This document shows positions 9,379 through 17,256 of a stretch of DNA of 64,000 bases, one piece after another. The position numbers and the translations under genes are program-made. Position 1 is the first letter of the stretch. The number at the start of each line of letters is the position of its first letter. Under the pieces are notes generated by a model that saw only the letters and a list, made by a program, of their open reading frames with translations, was not told where the DNA came from and searched no databases. The DNA comes from Roseiarcus sp963776665 (GTDB lineage: Bacteria; Pseudomonadota; Alphaproteobacteria; Rhizobiales; Beijerinckiaceae). The stretch is from assembly GCA_963776665.1 (NCBI GenBank), contig CAVZNQ010000030.1:20179-84178 (forward strand), given 5' to 3'.

Positions 9379-10349
9379 ACGACGGCGAAACCGCGGAGGG
9401 CGCCGCTGGCAAGGGCTCGGGGCGCATAGACGCCGTCGACTGCGTCCGCGGCCTGGCGCTGATCGGCATGGCCGGCTACCACCTGACCTGGGATCTTGCC
9501 GACTTTCGCCTCGTTTCGCCGCTTCTGCCGTTCACGCCGGGGATGCGGCTTCTTTCGCACGTCGTCGCGAGCGTCTTTCTGGCCCTGGTCGGCGTGTCGC
9601 TGGCGCTCGCTCACGCCCATGGGTTCGACCGGCGCGCCTTCTGGCGGCGGTTCGGGATCGTCGCCGGGGCGGCGGCGCTGGTGACCGCAGGCAGCGTGGT
9701 CTTCGCTCCCGGCGAGGGCATCTTTTTCGGCATCCTGCACTGCATTGCCGCCGCAAGCCTCATCGCTGCGCCGTTCGTGACCTGGCCCGCATGGGCGAGC
9801 CTCGCGGCGGGTCTGGCGGCGATCGCCGCGCCATGGGTGATCCACTCGACGCTGTTCGATCCGCCCTGGCTCTTGTGGCTCGGGCTCGGCGAGGCGCTGC
9901 CCAACACTCTCGACTGGCGCCCGCTCCTCCCCTGGGCGGGTGTCGTCTTCCTCGGCCTCGCGCTTGCGCGCTCGCCGGGAGTGATCCCGAAGCTGAACTC
10001 GCCCGGCCGCTGGCGCGCGGCGTCCGGAGCGTCGCGCGCAGCGTGCTTCGCCGGCCGGCACAGCCTGCCGATCTATCTCATCCATCAGCCGGCGCTGATC
10101 GGGCTTCTCGCCGCGCTGACCGCCTGGGGCCCTCTCGCGCCGAAGGCGGACATGAGCAGCTTCCTCTCGTCATGCCAGCGCGCCTGCATCGCTGAAGGGC
10201 GCGCCGCCCCGGAGTGCGACACCGGCTGCCGTTGCGTCGCCGACGCCGTCGAGCGCTCCGGCGACGCCGACCGGATGGCGACCGCTCAGCGCCGGTCGAA
10301 GGGCCGATCTCAAACGGCTGGCCGACGCCTGCATGGGGCGATGAGGGAC
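9375..10349 (+). CDS. DUF1624 / heparan-alpha-glucosaminide acetyltransferase-like membrane protein (apparent frameshift)
   Basis: A GTG start overlaps the dapF stop. The product has about seven membrane helices beginning with RIDAVDCVRGLALIGMAGYHLTWDL, the DUF1624 hallmark. It also has GRHSLPIYLIHQP near the end and a Cys-rich tail (FLSSCQRACIAEG...CDTGCRCVAD). Uninterrupted, the frame runs on to 10442, antisense through the next gene. Near 10260 the +1 frame gives a more natural end, ADLKRLADACMGR with TGA at 10347-10349, just short of the convergent gene. One surplus base would explain this. The substrate acylated by this family in bacteria is not established. Confidence 0.7.
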
Positions 10350-10354
10350 AGAGC

Positions 10355-10669
10355 TCAGGCCCGCGCCGAGGTCTCGGCGATGATCGCAAGCGGCAGGACC
10401 TCGACCGTTCCCCCCGACACCCTCTTGGTGGCTTCGGTGTAGGCTTTGAAGAAGTCGCGGCTCTGGAGCGCCTTCCCGGCTTCTTCGTCCGAGGTGGCGG
10501 CGAGGTGGTAGTATTCGCCCGAGCCGTTGTCCGCCTTCATGCAGCGGTACGAGATCCGGCCGTTCAGGGTCGCGTCGCCCTCGACGGCGGCGATGAATCG
10601 CCCGATTTGTTCGCGCCACGCCGCCTCGGATCCGTCCTTGAAGCGATACTTGATGAGAAAATGTTTCAT
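10355..10669 (-). CDS. small conserved hypothetical protein, dimeric alpha/beta-barrel-like
   Basis: The product is 104 residues, starting MKHFLIKYRFKDG and containing WREQIGRFIAAVEGD and GEYYHLAATSDEEAGKALQSRDFFKAYTEATKRVSGG. The alternation of short strands and helices resembles dimeric alpha/beta-barrel (ABM-like) proteins, but I cannot name a family with certainty. It is divergent from an HxlR regulator, which may control it. This arrangement is common for small oxidoreductase-like genes under HxlR control. Confidence 0.65.
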   Translation of the reverse strand: MKHFLIKYRFKDGSEAAWREQIGRFIAAVEGDATLNGRISYRCMKADNGSGEYYHLAATSDEEAGKALQSRDFFKAYTEATKRVSGGTVEVLPLAIIAETSARA

Positions 10670-10790
10670 CGGGCTCTCCCTTTCCGCCTTCCGATCCTTG
10701 CCCGCCAGACTTGCGCCCGCAGGCGCGGTCCTGCAAGTATGGACAAAAATGATAGCGCCGAAGAAATCCTAGGATGCGCGGGAATCCTCG

Positions 10791-11171
10791 ATGAATATTC
10801 AGCGGAAGGCATTGCCGGCGACGGAATTGCGCCGGCCCCACGGCTGCCCGGTGATGGCGTTTCAGGCCATGATCAGCGGCAAATACAAGATCCGCATCTT
10901 GTGGGACCTCAAGGACGGACCCCGGCGCTACGGCGAAATCAGAACCGGCCTTCTCCGGGGCGCGGCGGGAAGCAAAGAGATCGCGCCGCGCGTTCTCAGC
11001 CGCGAGCTCAAAGCGCTCGCCGAGGCCGGGATGATCGCGCGCAAGGATTTTGGCCTCGTTCCCCCCAAGGTCGAATACCGATTGACGGAGGCAGGGGAGC
11101 GCTTCGTGCCGATCATCGCGGTCATTCGCGATTGGGGCGAACAGCATTTCGCGACGCGCCCCACCTCGTGA
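10791..11171 (+). CDS. HxlR-family winged-helix transcriptional regulator
   Basis: A 126-residue one-domain regulator with the HxlR pattern: CPVMAFQAMISGKYKIRILWDLKDGPRRYGEIRTGL, then the recognition helix APRVLSRELKALAEAGMIARKDF and the wing PPKVEYRLTEAGERFVPII. A Cys sits near residue 19, the usual position of the redox- or electrophile-sensing Cys in this family. It is divergent from the small protein at 10355-10669, its most likely target (inference). Confidence 0.87.
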   Translation: MNIQRKALPATELRRPHGCPVMAFQAMISGKYKIRILWDLKDGPRRYGEIRTGLLRGAAGSKEIAPRVLSRELKALAEAGMIARKDFGLVPPKVEYRLTEAGERFVPIIAVIRDWGEQHFATRPTS

Positions 11172-11422
11172 TGGCCGCGACCGCCTTCGTCTCGGTATAG
11201 TGCTCCATGACCTTCTTGCCCATCTTGCGGCCCCAGCCCGACACGCGTCGAGGGACGCAGCCTTGAACCACTATATCCGACGAAATATAACGATGCCCGC
11301 CGTTCGAGCGTAAAGGCGATTGGGGCGCGAATAGACGGACCAGCGACGTGCCGAACGACTCGCCAGGTCGTCCCTGCCAAGGGGCTCTCGGGCGCGATCG
11401 CGATGCGCCAAGGGGGGCGCAG

Positions 11423-12865
11423 ATGAAGAGACTGGGACGCCTATTGCTGCCGATTGTGGCGATGAGCTCCGTCGCGCATGCGGCCGACCTGCCGACGACG
11501 AAGCCGGCCGAGGCCGAAAAGTTCAAGCCGCCCTGTTTCAGCAGTCTGTGGAACTATCTCAAGTCTTCGGTTCGCGACTGCCCGCTGAGCGTCGGGCCGC
11601 TGACGCTCTATGGCACGCTCGACGGCGGGTTCGGCTACGAGCAATGGGGCGCACGTCTTGGCGCGTACTCGGACAAGGCGAATTACGCCATCCAGAGAAA
11701 CAGCGGCGACACCCACTGGCTATGGTCGCCAAACGCTCTCAGCACCTCGAACGTCGGCGTGCGCTTGTCACAAAAGATCGGCGACGACTGGGAGATCGTC
11801 GGCGCGGTCGAAGCCGGGTTCAATCCCTATACGCTTCGCTTGGTGAATGGTCCCCAAGCGCTAGCCGACAACAATCCGTTTGCGACGCCGCTGCAGAGGA
11901 CGGCGTTCGACTCGGCGCGAGGCGGAACGTGGGACAACGGGCAAGCGTTCGTCGGGATCAGCAATCCCAATTACGGGACCCTCACCTTCGGCCGGACCAT
12001 TCTTTTGTCCATCCAGGCGCTCAGCGCCTACGATCCCGTGGCCTCGGTTGGGTTTTCCCAACTGGGCTTCACCGCGCGTTACGGCACCTTCGGCGCCAGT
12101 CCGACCTCGCGCATCAACACCGCTTTCACCTATCGTCTCAACTACCAAGGCTTTCGCGTAGCCGCTCAGGCCCAGGTCGGCGGCTACGATCAGTTCAATG
12201 CGGCGACTCAGCAGTATCAGGCGCAGATCGGACTGGATTTCAACGGCTTCTCGTTCGACGCCATCGCCGGCTATGCGAAGAACGCGCTCACCTTCGCGAG
12301 CTTCGCCGGAGCGTCGACTCCGGTCGGCTTCAATCCCTACGACATTGTTCGCGCGACGGCCCTGAACACCGGCGGCGTCGAGCTCGTCGGCCGCTACCAG
12401 TGGGACAAATTCAAGTTCTACGCCGGCTACATCTACTCGCTTTCCGTCAATCCAAGTAATCCGAACTTTCCCTACGGCGTGGGCACGGTTGCGCCGGGAG
12501 TCTCAGTTCCTCCAGGCTTCGTGACAGTCAACGCCTATACGGTTCCGCGCAACCTCAACACGGTTTGGACGGGTGTGCGCTACGCGGTTTGGTCCAATCT
12601 GGACGTCGCCGGCGGCGTCTACTGGGAATCCCAGAACGACTTCCTCGCCGCGCCCGATGTCTGCACCGGCTCGGGCTCGGCGACCAGCAGTTCTCGATGC
12701 GCGGGAGGGCGCTATTCATTCTCGCTCTTGGCGGACTATAGGCCGATCCCCCGCGTGAGCCTTTATGCCGGCCTCCTGCAGTCGAACGTCTACGGCGGCG
12801 TCGCCAGCGGCTTTCTGCACACCGAGAACTTCGCGCCGACCGCCGGCCTGCGCATTCGCTTTTGA
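11423..12865 (+). CDS. outer-membrane porin
   Basis: The 480-residue protein has a signal peptide (MKRLGRLLLPIVAMSSVAHA, cleavage about 20/21) and a trimeric porin body of alternating amphipathic strands. Examples are LTLYGTLDGGFGYEQWG, VGVRLSQKIGDDWEIVGAVEAGF and GQAFVGISNPNYGTLTFGR; the last strand ends in RIRF with a terminal Phe, the BAM recognition signal. It forms diffusion channels for small solutes. The frame is open further upstream, but ATG 11423 gives the signal peptide and is preceded by a G-rich ribosome-binding region. Confidence 0.92.
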   Translation: MKRLGRLLLPIVAMSSVAHAADLPTTKPAEAEKFKPPCFSSLWNYLKSSVRDCPLSVGPLTLYGTLDGGFGYEQWGARLGAYSDKANYAIQRNSGDTHWLWSPNALSTSNVGVRLSQKIGDDWEIVGAVEAGFNPYTLRLVNGPQALADNNPFATPLQRTAFDSARGGTWDNGQAFVGISNPNYGTLTFGRTILLSIQALSAYDPVASVGFSQLGFTARYGTFGASPTSRINTAFTYRLNYQGFRVAAQAQVGGYDQFNAATQQYQAQIGLDFNGFSFDAIAGYAKNALTFASFAGASTPVGFNPYDIVRATALNTGGVELVGRYQWDKFKFYAGYIYSLSVNPSNPNFPYGVGTVAPGVSVPPGFVTVNAYTVPRNLNTVWTGVRYAVWSNLDVAGGVYWESQNDFLAAPDVCTGSGSATSSSRCAGGRYSFSLLADYRPIPRVSLYAGLLQSNVYGGVASGFLHTENFAPTAGLRIRF

Positions 12866-12871
12866 GCCGGC

Positions 12872-13186
12872 TTACTGGGGGTTGCCGCCGATGCAGCCCT
12901 TCATGCAGTCGTCGGGATCGCGGCTAAGCCCGTCGCTGTCGCCCTCGCCGGGATGAGCGTATGGCTTGAACATCTGGTTTGTCTGAGGAGTTCGATTCTC
13001 AACCGTTTCGCCGGGCCGTTGAGCGATCGGGGCCGACGCTCGGGCGGGGTTGTGCGCCACATGGTGATGGTGGCGATGGCCGTGATAGTGGCGGTGGGCA
13101 GTCGGCTGCTCCGTCTGCGCGTATGCTGCGAGGGAACCCGACAGCAACATGGCGAGTGGCAACGCAATAGTTGTCGATGCCTTCAC
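12872..13186 (-). CDS. small secreted His-rich protein
   Basis: From a GTG at 13186, preceded by GGGAGGG, the 104-residue product has a signal peptide (VKASTTIALPLAMLLSGSLAAYAQ). A His cluster (HRHYHGHRHHHHVAHN) and a C-terminal segment with DPDDCMKGCIGGNP follow. The His run suggests periplasmic metal binding, which is inference only. The frame extends upstream to 13255 but the signal peptide fixes the GTG. It converges tightly with the porin gene. No family was recognised. Confidence 0.6.
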   Translation of the reverse strand: MKASTTIALPLAMLLSGSLAAYAQTEQPTAHRHYHGHRHHHHVAHNPARASAPIAQRPGETVENRTPQTNQMFKPYAHPGEGDSDGLSRDPDDCMKGCIGGNPQ

Positions 13187-13305
13187 TTCACCCTCCCGTG
13201 CAAGAGCGCACACGGATAACGGCGTCAGCCTTGGCCGACGCCGCTCCACAATCATTTTCGCGCCAATAAGCGGGCCTTGCGCCGAGCGCCAACCGTCACG
13301 CTGAC

Positions 13306-13515
13306 CTAGTCCATGCCGACCATCACGTCGGTCGCCTTGATGACCGCGTAGGCCTTCTGCCCTTTCGCCAGCTTCAGCTCGTCGACCGCCTCGTTGGTGA
13401 TCGAGGCCGTGACCACCGCGCCGCCGCCGACATCGATGCGGACATGGGACGTCGTCGCGCCCTTGGTGACGTCGACGATCGTTCCGTGAAGCTTGTTGCG
13501 CGCGCTGATTTTCAT
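13306..13515 (-). CDS. Mop-type molybdate-binding (TOBE) protein
   Basis: This 69-residue single TOBE domain starts MKISARNKLHGTIVDVTKGATTSHVRIDVGGG and ends VIKATDVMVGMD. That is the molbindin (Mop) pattern, in which oligomers bind molybdate in the cytoplasm for storage or homeostasis. It is divergent from modABC and shares the intergenic region holding a Mo-box-like palindrome, so both sides are probably controlled together by molybdate. The open frame upstream of ATG 13515 overlaps modA and is not coding. Confidence 0.88.
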   Translation of the reverse strand: MKISARNKLHGTIVDVTKGATTSHVRIDVGGGAVVTASITNEAVDELKLAKGQKAYAVIKATDVMVGMD

Positions 13516-13558
13516 GGACGTTCCCCTCCTATGGGATTTGCTCAAATCACCGGAGGCG

Positions 13559-13582
13559 CGGTATGTACCACAGCATATAACG
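13559..13582. promoter_or_regulatory. Mo-box-like operator between mop and modA
   Basis: The sequence CGGTATGTA, six bases (CCACAG), then CATATAACG matches the known ModE-type Mo-box (CGnTATATA-N6-TATATAACG) with one mismatch per half-site. It lies 43 bases upstream of the mop start and 75 bases upstream of the modA start, so a molybdate-bound ModE/MopA-like repressor could act on both. No such regulator is encoded in the window. Confidence 0.6.
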
Positions 13583-13657
13583 GAGGGCGAGTCTTCGGGG
13601 GAGGGCGGACGACCAGGACCGCCTTCATGAGTTCGCCGAGTCACGGGAGAATCGTCT

Positions 13658-14404
13658 TTGAAGCAGTTGACCGCGCTCGCGACCGCATTTGTAGCGCTTC
13701 TGACTTCGCTCGCGCAGGCCCAGGCGGGCGTGACCCATGTCGCGGTCGCCGCAAACTTCACCGAGCCGGCAAGAGAGATCGCTGACCTGTTCAAGCAGAA
13801 GACGGGGCACGAGGCGGTGCTGATCTTCGGCTCGTCGGGGGCGTTCCTCACCCAGATCACCCATAGCGCGCCGTTCGAGGTGTTTCTCTCGGCTGATTCC
13901 GAGCGCCCGAAGGCTGCGGTCGACGGTGGGTTCGCCGTCGCCGACAGCGTGTTCACCTATGCGATCGGCAAGCTGGTGCTGTGGAGCCGGGTCGTTGACG
14001 TGACCGATGGTGAAGCGGCGCTGAAGGCCGGCCAATTCCAGAAGCTCTCGATCGCCAATCCGGTCGCCGCGCCCTACGGGACCGCTGCGGTCGAAACGAT
14101 GAAGGCGCTGGGCGTCTACGACGCCTTGCAGCCGAAGATCGTGCAGGGCAGCAGCATCGCCCAAGCGTTCCAGTTCGTCGACACGCGCAATGCGGAGGTC
14201 GGCTTCGTCGCGCTTTCGCAACTCCACGGCGTCACGGCGGGGACGCGCTGGGAAGTTCCGCAGACTCTCTATTCCCCGATCCGGCAGGACGCGGTGCTGT
14301 TGAAGACAGGCGCGGACAGCGAAGCGTCGAAAGCCTTCCTCGATTTCCTGAAGGGTCCGGAGGCGCGCGCGATCATCGAGCAGTTCGGCTACGCGCTGAA
14401 CTGA
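13658..14404 (+). CDS. modA: molybdate ABC transporter substrate-binding protein
   Basis: This 248-residue periplasmic protein starts at a TTG and has a signal peptide (LKQLTALATAFVALLTSLAQAQA). The mature part opens with VTHVAVAANFTEPAREIADLFKQKTGHEAVLIFGSSGAFLTQI, the ModA oxyanion-binding pattern (Asn/Ser/Ser ligand region), followed by FEVFLSADSERP and VEVGFVALSQ-type segments. It captures molybdate (or tungstate) for ModBC. An eight-base gap separates it from modB. Confidence 0.93.
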   Translation: MKQLTALATAFVALLTSLAQAQAGVTHVAVAANFTEPAREIADLFKQKTGHEAVLIFGSSGAFLTQITHSAPFEVFLSADSERPKAAVDGGFAVADSVFTYAIGKLVLWSRVVDVTDGEAALKAGQFQKLSIANPVAAPYGTAAVETMKALGVYDALQPKIVQGSSIAQAFQFVDTRNAEVGFVALSQLHGVTAGTRWEVPQTLYSPIRQDAVLLKTGADSEASKAFLDFLKGPEARAIIEQFGYALN

Positions 14405-14411
14405 GCGCGAA

Positions 14412-15098
14412 GTGCTGGGCATGCCCCCGGAAATCTGGGTTCCGATCAAGCTGACGATCGAGCTCGCGACCATCTCGACGCTGTCGCTGCTCATCGTCGC
14501 GACGCCGCTTGCCTGGTGGCTTGCGCGTTCGCGGGCCTGGTTCAAGGAAGCCGCCGCTGCTCTCGTCTCGCTGCCGATGGTGCTGCCGCCGACGGTGCTC
14601 GGCTTCTATCTTCTCATCCTGCTCGGTCCCGACGGGCCGGGCGGCGCGATTGCGAGCCTATGGGGGGCGCGCACGCTCGCCTTCACTTTCACCGGTCTCG
14701 TCATCGGCTCGATCGTCTCGTCGATGCCGTTCGTGGTGCAGCCGATCCGCAACGCCTTCGCGGCGATCGGCGATCGGCCGCTCGAAGTCGCGGCGACGTT
14801 GCGGGCGTCCCCCCGCCGCGCCTTCTGGACCGTGGCGCTGCCGCTCGCGAGTCCGGGACTCCTTACCGGAGCGGTGCTCGGCTTCGCCCACACGGTCGGC
14901 GAGTTCGGCGTCATCCTGATGATCGGCGGCAACATCCCGGGCCGCACAAGGGTCATGTCGACCGCGATCTTCGACTTCGTCGAGACGATGCGCTGGCGCG
15001 AGGCCAACCTGCTCGCCGGCGGCATGGTCGTGTTCGCCTTCGTCGTCATCCTGTCGATGATTCTCCTGGAAAAGCGCTTCGCGAAAGCCCACGCATGA
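14412..15098 (+). CDS. modB: molybdate ABC transporter permease
   Basis: A 228-residue inner-membrane permease from a GTG start, with five or six membrane helices and the cytoplasmic coupling motif EVAATLRASPRRAFWTVALPLASPGLLTGAVLGFAHTVGEFG, typical of ModB. VLPPTVLGFYLL and GRTRVMSTAIFDFVE are further family hallmarks. It pairs as a dimer with ModC. Its TGA overlaps the ATG of modC, indicating translational coupling. Confidence 0.93.
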   Translation: MLGMPPEIWVPIKLTIELATISTLSLLIVATPLAWWLARSRAWFKEAAAALVSLPMVLPPTVLGFYLLILLGPDGPGGAIASLWGARTLAFTFTGLVIGSIVSSMPFVVQPIRNAFAAIGDRPLEVAATLRASPRRAFWTVALPLASPGLLTGAVLGFAHTVGEFGVILMIGGNIPGRTRVMSTAIFDFVETMRWREANLLAGGMVVFAFVVILSMILLEKRFAKAHA

Positions 15099-16213
15099 GC
15101 GAAGGCGAAACGATCCGCGCGGCGTTCAAGGGCGTGCTCGGCAGGTTCACGCTCGATGCCGGCTTCACGGCGCCGGCCAAGGGCGTGACCGCCCTGTTCG
15201 GGCCGTCAGGCTGCGGCAAGACCACGATCCTGCGCTGCATCGCCGGGCTCCTGCGGCTGCCGGACGGCCTGTGCGTCGTCGGCGGCGACGTGTGGCAGGA
15301 CCGGGAGGGCGCCTTTCTGCCGACCCACAAGCGTCCGCTCGGATATGTGTTCCAGGAAGCGAGCCTGTTCGCGCACCTCTCGGTCCGCCGCAACCTCACG
15401 TTCGGCGCGCCGCGCGGCGAGGGCGAGGCTCGGCAGGGGCGCATCGGCTTCGACGAAGTGGTCGAATTGCTCGGCATCACGGCGCTGCTCGACCGCGCCC
15501 CGGGCAAGCTTTCCGGGGGCGAGCGCCAGCGGGTCGCCATTGGCCGGGCGCTGCTGTCGCAGCCCAAGCTCCTGTTGATGGACGAGCCGCTGTCGGCGCT
15601 CGACCGCGCGACCAAGGACGAGATCCTGCCGTTTCTCGAGCGGCTGCGCGATCGGCTGTCGCTGCCGATCGTCTACATCACCCACGCGCTCGCCGAAGTC
15701 GAGCGCCTCGCCGACCAGATCGTGCTTTTGGACAAGGGCCGGGTGATCGGCGCCGGACCGCTCGAGGAACTGCAGAGCGATCCGTCCTTGCCGCTGGCGA
15801 TCGCACGCGACGCCGCGGTCACCCTCGATGGCGTCATCGAAAAGCACGACGGCGGCTATGGCCTCCTCACCTTGAGCGTCCGCGGGGGCGCGCTCACCGT
15901 GCCGGCCCCGCCAGCGGCGACCGGCGAACATCGCCGCGTTCGCGTCATCGCCGGCGATGTGAGCCTGGCGCGCGAACCGCCGGGCCCGAGCTCGATCCTC
16001 AACGTCCTGCCGGCGCGCATCGTCTCGGCGAGGCCGGTCGAGGCGGACGAGGTCATCGCCGTGCTGGCGCTGGGCGCAGACGGCGGCGGCGCGCGCCTGC
16101 TCTCGCGTCTGACGCGAAAATCCTGGGATGCGCTCAGCCTCGCCGAGGGCATGAGCGTCTACGCGCAGGTGAAGGCGGTGGCGCTGGCGCCGGGGCGGGG
16201 CGAATTGGGCTGA
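15095..16213 (+). CDS. modC: molybdate ABC transporter ATP-binding protein
   Basis: The 372-residue ATPase has Walker A GPSGCGKTT, signature LSGGERQRVAIGRAL, Walker B LLLMDEPLSALD and the His switch ITHALAEVERLA. A C-terminal TOBE/Mop domain (about 295-365) would sense cytoplasmic molybdate and inhibit transport, as known for the family. ATG 15095 overlaps the modB stop. The frame is open well upstream but that part lies within modB. It closes the modABC operon. Confidence 0.93.
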   Translation: MSEGETIRAAFKGVLGRFTLDAGFTAPAKGVTALFGPSGCGKTTILRCIAGLLRLPDGLCVVGGDVWQDREGAFLPTHKRPLGYVFQEASLFAHLSVRRNLTFGAPRGEGEARQGRIGFDEVVELLGITALLDRAPGKLSGGERQRVAIGRALLSQPKLLLMDEPLSALDRATKDEILPFLERLRDRLSLPIVYITHALAEVERLADQIVLLDKGRVIGAGPLEELQSDPSLPLAIARDAAVTLDGVIEKHDGGYGLLTLSVRGGALTVPAPPAATGEHRRVRVIAGDVSLAREPPGPSSILNVLPARIVSARPVEADEVIAVLALGADGGGARLLSRLTRKSWDALSLAEGMSVYAQVKAVALAPGRGELG

Positions 16214-16225
16214 GGCAATCGGACG

Positions 16226-17248
16226 CTAGACCTTGCGTCGCCTTGCCTTGGCGAAGGTGTCGAAAGCGACGGCGAGCACGATGATGACGCCGATCACGAT
16301 CTGCTGAATGTAGGAAGACACGTTCATCAGCACGAGGCCGTTGAGCAGGACGCCGATGAGGATCGAGCCGATGACGGTGCCGAAGATGGTTCCCGACCCG
16401 CCGAACAGGCTCGTGCCGCCGATCACCACCGAGGCGATGACGGTGAGCTCATAGCCGGTGCCGGCGACCGCCTCGGCGGAATTCAGCCGCGCCGCGAGCA
16501 CGAAGGCCCCAAGCCCGGCGAAGAAGCCCATGATCACATAGACGCTGGCGATGACCCGGTTGACGTTCAGGCCGGAGAGCCGCGCCGCCTCAGGATTGCC
16601 GCCGACCGCATAGACCTGGCGGCCGTAGCGGGTATAGCGCAGCGTGATATGCGCGAGCGCCGCCGCAGCGAGAAAGATGATGACCGGGATCGGCACCGGG
16701 CCGATCTTGCCCTGGCCCCACCAGAAGAACGACGGCTGGAAGCCGGAGATCGGACCGCCGGCGGCGAACAGGAGCGCCGCGCCGCGAAAGGCCGACATGC
16801 CGCCGAGCGTCACCACGAAAGGCGGAACCTTGAGCCGGGTGATCGCGAGGCCCTGAAGATAGCCGCCGGCGATCCCGACCGCGATGGCGGCCAGGGCGGC
16901 GGCGCCCCAGCCGTAGCCGACGCCGCCCTCGCCGACGGTGAAGCGGTTCTCGAGCCCGCCCTTCTCGACCGCCGCGGCCACGAGCCCGGCGAAGGCGAGC
17001 AGCGAGCCGACCGAGAGATCGATGCCGGCGGTCAGGATCACGAAGGTCATGCCGACAGCGAGCAGGCCGGTGATCGACACCTGGCGCATCACGTTGAAGA
17101 GGTTGATTTCCGAAAGGAACCTGGGCTCCATCACCGCAAACAGCGCCATAAGCACGATGAGGAACAGCGTCGGCGCGAATCTGGCGATGAAGCCGAACAC
17201 GTCGACGCCGCCAGCCGGGCTCGGTTCCACTGCTCTGGTGTCAGTCAT
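16226..17248 (-). CDS. sugar ABC transporter permease (RbsC/BPD_transp_2 family)
   Basis: The product is a 340-residue inner-membrane permease with about ten helices and the RbsC family segments GMTFVILTAGIDLSVGSLLAFAG, GLAITRLKVPPFVVTLGGMSAFRG, YAVGGNPEAARLSGLNV and GGTSLFGGSGTIFGTVIGSILIG. It imports a pentose, hexose or sugar alcohol together with the upstream double ATPase and binding protein. ATG 17248 was chosen because upstream residues in this frame belong to the overlapping ATPase gene. The sugar cannot be read from sequence. Confidence 0.92.
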   Translation of the reverse strand: MTDTRAVEPSPAGGVDVFGFIARFAPTLFLIVLMALFAVMEPRFLSEINLFNVMRQVSITGLLAVGMTFVILTAGIDLSVGSLLAFAGLVAAAVEKGGLENRFTVGEGGVGYGWGAAALAAIAVGIAGGYLQGLAITRLKVPPFVVTLGGMSAFRGAALLFAAGGPISGFQPSFFWWGQGKIGPVPIPVIIFLAAAALAHITLRYTRYGRQVYAVGGNPEAARLSGLNVNRVIASVYVIMGFFAGLGAFVLAARLNSAEAVAGTGYELTVIASVVIGGTSLFGGSGTIFGTVIGSILIGVLLNGLVLMNVSSYIQQIVIGVIIVLAVAFDTFAKARRRKV

Positions 17249-17256
17249 CGCACGCC

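Noticed and set aside
9111..10085. A 324-codon minus-strand frame across dapF and the DUF1624 gene
   Set aside because: The product is charged and low-complexity, with none of the conserved features seen in the sense genes.
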